From Fictibacillus nanhaiensis (GTDB lineage: Bacteria; Bacillota; Bacilli; Bacillales; Fictibacillaceae): a stretch of DNA of 64,000 bases. The notes under the pieces were generated by a model. That model did not search any database and was not told where the DNA came from. It saw only the letters and a list, made by a program, of their open reading frames with translations. Position 1 is the stretch's first letter; every line of letters begins with the position of its first letter. Position numbers and translations under genes: made by a program. The DNA lies in assembly GCA_017052515.1 (NCBI GenBank), contig JAFHKR010000036.1:152699-216698 (forward strand), in the 5' to 3' direction. Positions 60,017 through 64,000 of this stretch are shown here, piece by piece.

Positions 60017-60172
60017 TTACTGATCATCTCGGTGTTGATTGGATAAAAACATTCGTTCCTGCGGATGGTCACGAATGGATCCATCTGGCCGTTTAGAAGA
60101 GAATTCCTCTTTTGATCTCGGCTCACCTGAGAAGGAGATCCGATTAGGGAAGTTTTTCGATTTATTACGCAT
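60017..60172 (-). CDS. sspK: small acid-soluble spore protein K
   Basis: 51 residues, perfect AAGGAGG upstream of ATG 60172. [20 protein letters not shown], then [20 protein letters not shown] and [11 protein letters not shown] agree with B. subtilis SspK (GEPRAKxxYxSKRxDGSxxxHPQERM). Minor SASP of the forespore. A longer frame in another phase overlapping this gene is spurious. A SigG-type promoter lies upstream. Confidence 0.88.
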   Translation of the reverse strand: MRNKSKNFPNRISFSGEPRSKEEFSSKRPDGSIRDHPQERMFLSNQHRDDQ

Positions 60173-60202
60173 GTGATTACCTCCTTATTATCGGTTCTCA
60201 AC

Positions 60203-60233
60203 TAGTATGAAACGTGAGAGAACCCTTTATGTG
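60203..60233 (-). promoter_or_regulatory. SigG-type promoter of sspK
   Basis: Minus strand -10 CATACTA (60209-60203), a full match to CATAMTA, with CACATA (60233-60228) 18 nt upstream as a -35-like element. Confidence 0.65.
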
Positions 60234-60272
60234 ACGGGGGTTTCTTTAAAAATTGGATAAGGAGGGAGAATA

Positions 60273-60539
60273 ATGGAAGAGCGTTTTGACAGATTGGCGA
60301 AATTACTGCAAAAAAAGAACCCAGCCCTTACAAATCAAGAAGCAAGGGAATGGGTGGAAGGATTATGGGAAGATTTTGAGTCTACTCGAGCGAAAGCAGG
60401 ATGGGAATATGAAGGACAAGAGGTTACTGAAAAAATGGTAACTCAGTTGATTACTTCATATGGCCATAAGCTTCATGAGTATTTTTCAAACAATCCTAAA
60501 TTTCAGCGTTTCGTAAAAAAAGACGGGCCTATTCAATAA
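60273..60539 (+). CDS. yfhJ: YfhJ-family protein
   Basis: 88 residues, AAGGAGGGAG upstream. MEERFDRLAKLLQKKNPALTN and AREWVEGLWEDFESTRAKAGWEYEGQ are the WVELLWEDFEATRAKAG-type signature of YfhJ. All-helical acidic protein of unknown function. Its stop codon lies inside a terminator stem that also serves yfhP. Confidence 0.88.
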   Translation: MEERFDRLAKLLQKKNPALTNQEAREWVEGLWEDFESTRAKAGWEYEGQEVTEKMVTQLITSYGHKLHEYFSNNPKFQRFVKKDGPIQ

Positions 60540-60550
60540 GCCCGTCTTCT
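60520..60550. terminator. bidirectional terminator of yfhJ and yfhP
   Basis: AAGACGGGC pairs perfectly with GCCCGTCTT. The plus-strand stem overlaps the last yfhJ codons; on the minus strand seven T's follow. Confidence 0.88.
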
Positions 60551-60552
60551 TC

Positions 60553-61554
60553 CTATTCATTATTGTTAATAAGGTCCAGTGGAGAGAATTCCATCTTCTT
60601 TTTCAGACGGTCTTCGGAATACACCCAGCCTGTAAAAGAAGTAATGATGTTCAAGTTCTCATCTAACTGTACCATCGCGACAAAAGGATAATGTCCTTTA
60701 CTTCTATATCGAAGATCAATAAATTGAACGAGATGACCGTGGTCATTTTTTTCGACTTCCCACCTGTGCACAGGGGAGAAAGAGAGAAAGGCAGATATGT
60801 TTTTGTCCTTTTTCGCTGCATCGATCAATTTCGTTTTCGGAACAGCTAGACGATCGAAAGTATCCCAAACCGTTACTTTTCCATTTTTTAAACCGGCTAC
60901 GAAAAATTCGTGCTTCGATTTGATGGCTAGATGGTACTGACCCCAACGAATCGTAGGGCTGGCATAGATCTCTTCCGCTTCTGGAATCTTTTTCAGTACG
61001 ATTTTGTTTACTCGTTGTCTCGATATGATTCGAATGATGTAATAAACGACGAGTATGCTGTACACTGCTAGAAATGTGTATCCAGGATTTACACCTATAT
61101 ACCAGAGCAGCAAGCCTCCGATATGCAAGAAAAAGATAAAAGGATCAAAGATACTAATGACACCTAACGCGATCCATTTTTTCGAAATCGGGTATAGTGC
61201 TTGTGTGCCGTAAGCGTTAAAGATATCGACGAACACATGAAGAAAAACGGCTATCGCAGTCCATAATAAAAGCTTTCCATTGTCGGCTTCGGGAACAAAT
61301 AAAGAGATAGCCCCAAATAAGAGCAGTGGCCATATGACAAGTGCCGGCAATGAGTGGGTTATTCCTCTGTGATTGCGGATGTATACGGCATTATTTTTTA
61401 GTTTAAGAACGGTGTCAAAGTCGGGTGCTTGGGAACCAATCAGTGTCCCAGCAAGAATGGCATGGGAGGTTACTGGATCATTAGCAATCGCAGGGTCCAG
61501 CATCGCTAACCCACCTAACCCGAGCCCCATTACAATATGTGTGCCTGTATCCAA
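60553..61554 (-). CDS. yfhP: YfhP metal-dependent hydrolase-like membrane protein
   Basis: 333 residues from TTG 61554 (MDTGTHIVMG); GTG 61563 is part of AGGAGGTG. DUF457/YdjM-like: His in DTGTH and HRGITHS, VFLHVFVDIFNAYGTQ with further His/Asp ligands, and four to five membrane spans in the first half. The C-terminal 140 residues are soluble. Gene next to mutY as in B. subtilis, where YfhP is an SPbeta/YfiB-type negative regulator candidate; the reaction is unproven. Confidence 0.85.
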   Translation of the reverse strand: MDTGTHIVMGLGLGGLAMLDPAIANDPVTSHAILAGTLIGSQAPDFDTVLKLKNNAVYIRNHRGITHSLPALVIWPLLLFGAISLFVPEADNGKLLLWTAIAVFLHVFVDIFNAYGTQALYPISKKWIALGVISIFDPFIFFLHIGGLLLWYIGVNPGYTFLAVYSILVVYYIIRIISRQRVNKIVLKKIPEAEEIYASPTIRWGQYHLAIKSKHEFFVAGLKNGKVTVWDTFDRLAVPKTKLIDAAKKDKNISAFLSFSPVHRWEVEKNDHGHLVQFIDLRYRSKGHYPFVAMVQLDENLNIITSFTGWVYSEDRLKKKMEFSPLDLINNNE

Positions 61555-61590
61555 GGCGATCACCTCCTATGTAGGAATGGAGTGAAAAAT

Positions 61591-61905
61591 ATGTTAACGG
61601 TTTTTATGGAGTATAAAGTAAGTCCAGAATCCATTCAATGGTATGAGTCCCAAATGCAATCTGTCATCAATGAGCTTAAAGCTTGTGGTGCTTCAGATAT
61701 TCAATGGTATAGAGCTGCAGATCAGCCATCCCTATATGTTGAATGTTTCCAAGTTAACGATCAAGCATCATATGATACCATTAAAAAAAATCGAACATCC
61801 CCACAGCATCCTGTTTTTTCAATCCTTAATGAATGTGTAACAGGAGGATTAGAAAAAATTCATTGCTGGGCGTTTGAAAAGCTAAACAAAAAGGAAGATC
61901 TGTAA
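61591..61905 (+). CDS. uncharacterised 104-aa protein upstream of mutY
   Basis: Start ATG 61591 behind GGAGTG; longer in-frame starts lie within yfh[24 protein letters not shown] suggests a dimeric alpha/beta-barrel (NIPSNAP or ABM-like) fold, with a conserved-looking YVECFQVND and HCWAFEK. No catalytic signature. It ends 1 nt before mutY, so they are translationally linked; its function may lie with MutY, but nothing shows it. Confidence 0.68.
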   Translation: MLTVFMEYKVSPESIQWYESQMQSVINELKACGASDIQWYRAADQPSLYVECFQVNDQASYDTIKKNRTSPQHPVFSILNECVTGGLEKIHCWAFEKLNKKEDL

Positions 61906-61906
61906 A

Positions 61907-63028
61907 TTGAACACAACAAGTAATAGTATATTTTCCCTCAATGATTCATATGTGAAACAATTTCAAGACCATTTGTTAACTTGGTATGACGAGAACAAGC
62001 GCACGTTGCCATGGAGAGAAAATCAAGATCCTTATCGTGTCTGGGTCTCTGAGATCATGCTTCAGCAAACGAGAGTGGATACCGTCATTCCTTATTTTGA
62101 ACGATTTACTCAACTGTTCCCAACGCTGCAAGACCTTGCTTACGCGGATGAAGAAAAAGTCTTAAAAGCATGGGAGGGTCTAGGTTATTATTCCCGAGTT
62201 CGAAACTTACAAACCGCGGTAAGAGAAGTATGTGAATCTTATGGAGGAATAGTACCGAATACGCCTAAAGAGATTGCTGGATTAAAGGGAGTCGGTCCAT
62301 ATACAGCAGGAGCTGTTCTTAGTATTGCATACGGTATCCCAGAGCCTGCAGTTGATGGTAATGTTATGCGTGTTTTATCCAGAATCCTATTGATCGAAGA
62401 AGATATCAGTAAACCAAAAACGCGTGTACTCTTTGAAAAAGCAGTGAGAGAACTGATTTCACACGAAGATCCATCTTCTTTTAACCAAGCATTAATGGAG
62501 TTAGGTGCACTGATCTGCACACCGAAATCACCAGCTTGCTTATTATGTCCGATGCGAGAATTATGCAGAGGGTTCGAGAGTGGAAGACAAGCTGAGCTTC
62601 CTGTAAAGTTAGGAAAAACAAAAGTTCGAAAAGCAAAGATGAGTGCGGGTGTTTTGATAAATCGTGACGGACGTATTCTCATTCATAAAAGACCATCTGA
62701 AGGCTTACTCGCAAATATGTGGGAATTTCCAAACACTGAGTATGTTGGAGAGCACAAAGATGCTGAGATCGATGCATTGGTTGGATATGTGCAAGAACAG
62801 ACGAATTTAGGAGCAGTGGTTGAGGAAAAAGCAGGTTACATTGAACACGTATTCTCTCACTTGAAATGGGAAATCCAAATATGGCAGGGAAAAATTGAAA
62901 GTGAAGATGATTTAGAGCAACTGCCCGATGACTGGAAATGGGTAACTGTAGATGAGCTCGACACGTATCCATTCCCAGTCTCACATCAAAAAATTATTCG
63001 ACTCATCAAGGAGGCGTTAATCGTATGA
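61907..63028 (+). CDS. mutY: A/G-specific adenine DNA glycosylase
   Basis: 373 residues, TTG start. Removes adenine opposite 8-oxoguanine. Catalytic Glu49 in SEIMLQQT, helix-hairpin-helix [10 protein letters not shown] with Asp150 in [13 protein letters not shown], and [4Fe-4S] Cys204, 211, 214 and 220 (C-x6-C-x2-C-x5-C). The C-terminal NUDIX-like domain (from about 240) recognises 8-oxoG. Overlaps the next gene by 4 nt. Matches B. subtilis YfhQ. Confidence 0.95.
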   Translation: MNTTSNSIFSLNDSYVKQFQDHLLTWYDENKRTLPWRENQDPYRVWVSEIMLQQTRVDTVIPYFERFTQLFPTLQDLAYADEEKVLKAWEGLGYYSRVRNLQTAVREVCESYGGIVPNTPKEIAGLKGVGPYTAGAVLSIAYGIPEPAVDGNVMRVLSRILLIEEDISKPKTRVLFEKAVRELISHEDPSSFNQALMELGALICTPKSPACLLCPMRELCRGFESGRQAELPVKLGKTKVRKAKMSAGVLINRDGRILIHKRPSEGLLANMWEFPNTEYVGEHKDAEIDALVGYVQEQTNLGAVVEEKAGYIEHVFSHLKWEIQIWQGKIESEDDLEQLPDDWKWVTVDELDTYPFPVSHQKIIRLIKEALIV

Positions 63029-63780
63029 ATCTAGATCTTGAAGGTAAAGTTGTACTTGTTACAGGTGGATCTAAAGGGATCGGTCAAGGAATCGCCCATG
63101 CCTTTTTAGAAGAAGGAGCAAAAGTGGGGATCGTTGGACGTAACTTAGCTGATCTTGAAGCTGCTCAAAAAGAAGGAATTGAAATTTTTCAAGGTGATGT
63201 GACGAATGTTGAAGATCGTGAACGTATCATGGATGAATTCGTTACGAAATTTGAAACAATAGATGTTTTGGTTAACAATGCAGGTGGCAGCAATGGTTCT
63301 TCTGTTATGGAGACAAGTATGGAAGAGTTTGAAGAAGCCATGCATTTAAACTTTTTATCGGCAGTGGATCTGAGTAAGAGAGCGGCATCCATTATGAGCG
63401 AGAAATCTGACGGTGGAGCTATTATTAACATTTCATCTATTTTTGGCCGCGAATCGGGTGGTAAGCCTACGTATAATGCAAGTAAAGCAGCCATGATTTC
63501 CTTCACAAAATCCTTTGGTGACGAGATGATCAAAAAGGGGATACGAGTAAACGGCGTAGCCCCTGGATCAATCCTGCATGAAACAGGAAATTGGAAAAAA
63601 AGATTAGAACAAAATCCAGACCAAATTCATTCGTTTGTGGAAGAACATATTTCTGCAGGACGATTCGGAACAGTGGAAGAAGTAGCTAACGTAGTTGTTT
63701 TTCTATCTTCTAAAAAAGCTTCTTGGGTCGTAGGAAGCACGTTAAACGTGGATGGCGGACAGTCTTATAGTAATTTTTAA
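63025..63780 (+). CDS. short-chain dehydrogenase/reductase
   Basis: 251 residues. [11 protein letters not shown] cofactor motif, VNNAGGSNG, catalytic Ser in [13 protein letters not shown], and the C-terminal [18 protein letters not shown] end typical of FabG-like SDRs. Residue GRN after the second strand suggests NADP. Could be a 3-oxoacyl-ACP reductase-like or sugar dehydrogenase enzyme; the substrate is not evident. FabL (YgaA) of B. subtilis lies in the equivalent region, but its YxxxMxxxK form is not seen here. Confidence 0.85.
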   Translation: MNLDLEGKVVLVTGGSKGIGQGIAHAFLEEGAKVGIVGRNLADLEAAQKEGIEIFQGDVTNVEDRERIMDEFVTKFETIDVLVNNAGGSNGSSVMETSMEEFEEAMHLNFLSAVDLSKRAASIMSEKSDGGAIINISSIFGRESGGKPTYNASKAAMISFTKSFGDEMIKKGIRVNGVAPGSILHETGNWKKRLEQNPDQIHSFVEEHISAGRFGTVEEVANVVVFLSSKKASWVVGSTLNVDGGQSYSNF

Positions 63781-63797
63781 TTCTTTTTTGAATGAAA

Positions 63798-63832
63798 ACA
63801 AGCCCCGGCTGAGTGCAGGGGCTTGTTTTTAT
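63798..63832 (+). terminator. terminator after the mutY unit
   Basis: AACAAGCCCC pairs perfectly with GGGGCTTGTT, followed by TTTA. Confidence 0.9.
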
Positions 63833-63833
63833 T

Positions 63834-63868
63834 GCTCGTCCAGCGGCTGGTAAGCACGCTGGACGAGC
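63834..63868. repeat. 12-bp perfect inverted repeat
   Basis: GCTCGTCCAGCG (63834-63845) and CGCTGGACGAGC (63857-63868) around an 11-nt loop. The right arm runs straight into the first unit of the tandem array. Confidence 0.8.
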
Positions 63869-64000
63869 GATTCCCAGGGTTTATGAGCGATTCCCAGGGT
63901 TTATGAGCGATTCCCAGGGTTTATGAGCGATTCCCAGGGTTTATGAGCGATTCCCAGGGTTTATGAGCGATTCCCAGGGTTTATGAGCGATTCCCAGGGT
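63865..64000. repeat. perfect 20-bp tandem array (runs past the window)
   Basis: GAGCGATTCCCAGGGTTTAT repeated six full times from 63865, with a seventh cut by the window end. All copies are identical, unlike the diverged arrays elsewhere. Confidence 0.95.

Noticed and set aside
59983..60201. 72-codon minus-strand frame
   Set aside because: Wrong phase; sspK at 60017-60172 has the perfect ribosome site and family match.
63865..64000. CRISPR array
   Set aside because: Units are contiguous 20-bp tandem copies with no spacers and no cas genes nearby.

Overview
The window is a chromosomal segment of a low-GC, endospore-forming Gram-positive of the Bacillaceae. Pointers are strong AGGAGG-type ribosome sites with ATG, GTG and TTG starts, many U-rich hairpin terminators, SigK- and SigG-type promoters, a gerP cluster, sspK, pdaA, and gene runs matching the Bacillus subtilis yfk, yfj and yfh neighbourhoods. 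A Fictibacillus-like genome is my guess from general familiarity and is not proven.

Layout. 0.2-4.2 kb: trehalose uptake and cleavage (treP, treA, treR). 4.2-8 kb: a small membrane protein, a NUDIX hydrolase, an NhaC antiporter, an HTH regulator and psd, the last two sharing an operator palindrome. 8.3-12 kb: fructose operon fruR-fruK-fruA. 12-15 kb: an AAC(3)-type acetyltransferase, a YggT protein, a DsrE/YedF-like protein and an AIM24 protein. 15-18 kb: a divergent spore cluster of GerP proteins, each arm ending in an Hsp20. 18-25 kb: an ABC-F ribosome-protection gene with an attenuator leader, a lipoprotein, membrane proteins, and an adjacent pair of secreted proteins, one lysine-rich and one glutamate-rich. 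25-29 kb: a peroxiredoxin with UGA at its peroxidatic Cys codon, an SDR, a short unknown transcript, rsgA and a YjbQ protein. 29.5-34.6 kb: a branched-chain amino acid ABC operon. 35-46.5 kb: yfk/yfj genes (LMW phosphatase, YihY, YkuV, MFS, OsmC, YfkD, HxlR, YfkAB, fumarase, PdaA). 46.6-51.3 kb: a secreted GH16 glucanase, RlmCD and a maltose acetyltransferase-like protein. 51.3-64 kb: a DnaA-box cluster, yfhD/yfhE-like genes, a GNAT gene with a long structured leader, an amidohydrolase, YfhF, cstA with its small partner, recX, yfhH, sspK, yfhJ, yfhP, mutY and an SDR.

The strongest unusual signal is recoding. Two unrelated genes, the peroxiredoxin (UGA at 25395) and the CstA-partner protein (UGA at 57312, followed at once by UAA), have UGA exactly where their families carry a functional Cys. 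Each UGA is followed after 18-19 nt by a perfect short stem whose three-base loop starts with GG, as in bacterial SECIS elements. I infer that this organism makes selenoproteins; the selA/selB/selC/selD genes must lie outside this window.

The intergenic DNA holds two repeat populations. One is a ~130 bp structured repeat (six full copies and one fragment) with compensatory stem changes between copies. The other is a set of five arrays of 20-21 bp units, each array with its own sequence but the same two-helical-turn spacing. Other candidates worth attention are a tRNA-like leader with mutually exclusive hairpins before a GNAT gene, and eight DnaA boxes packed into 142 bp.
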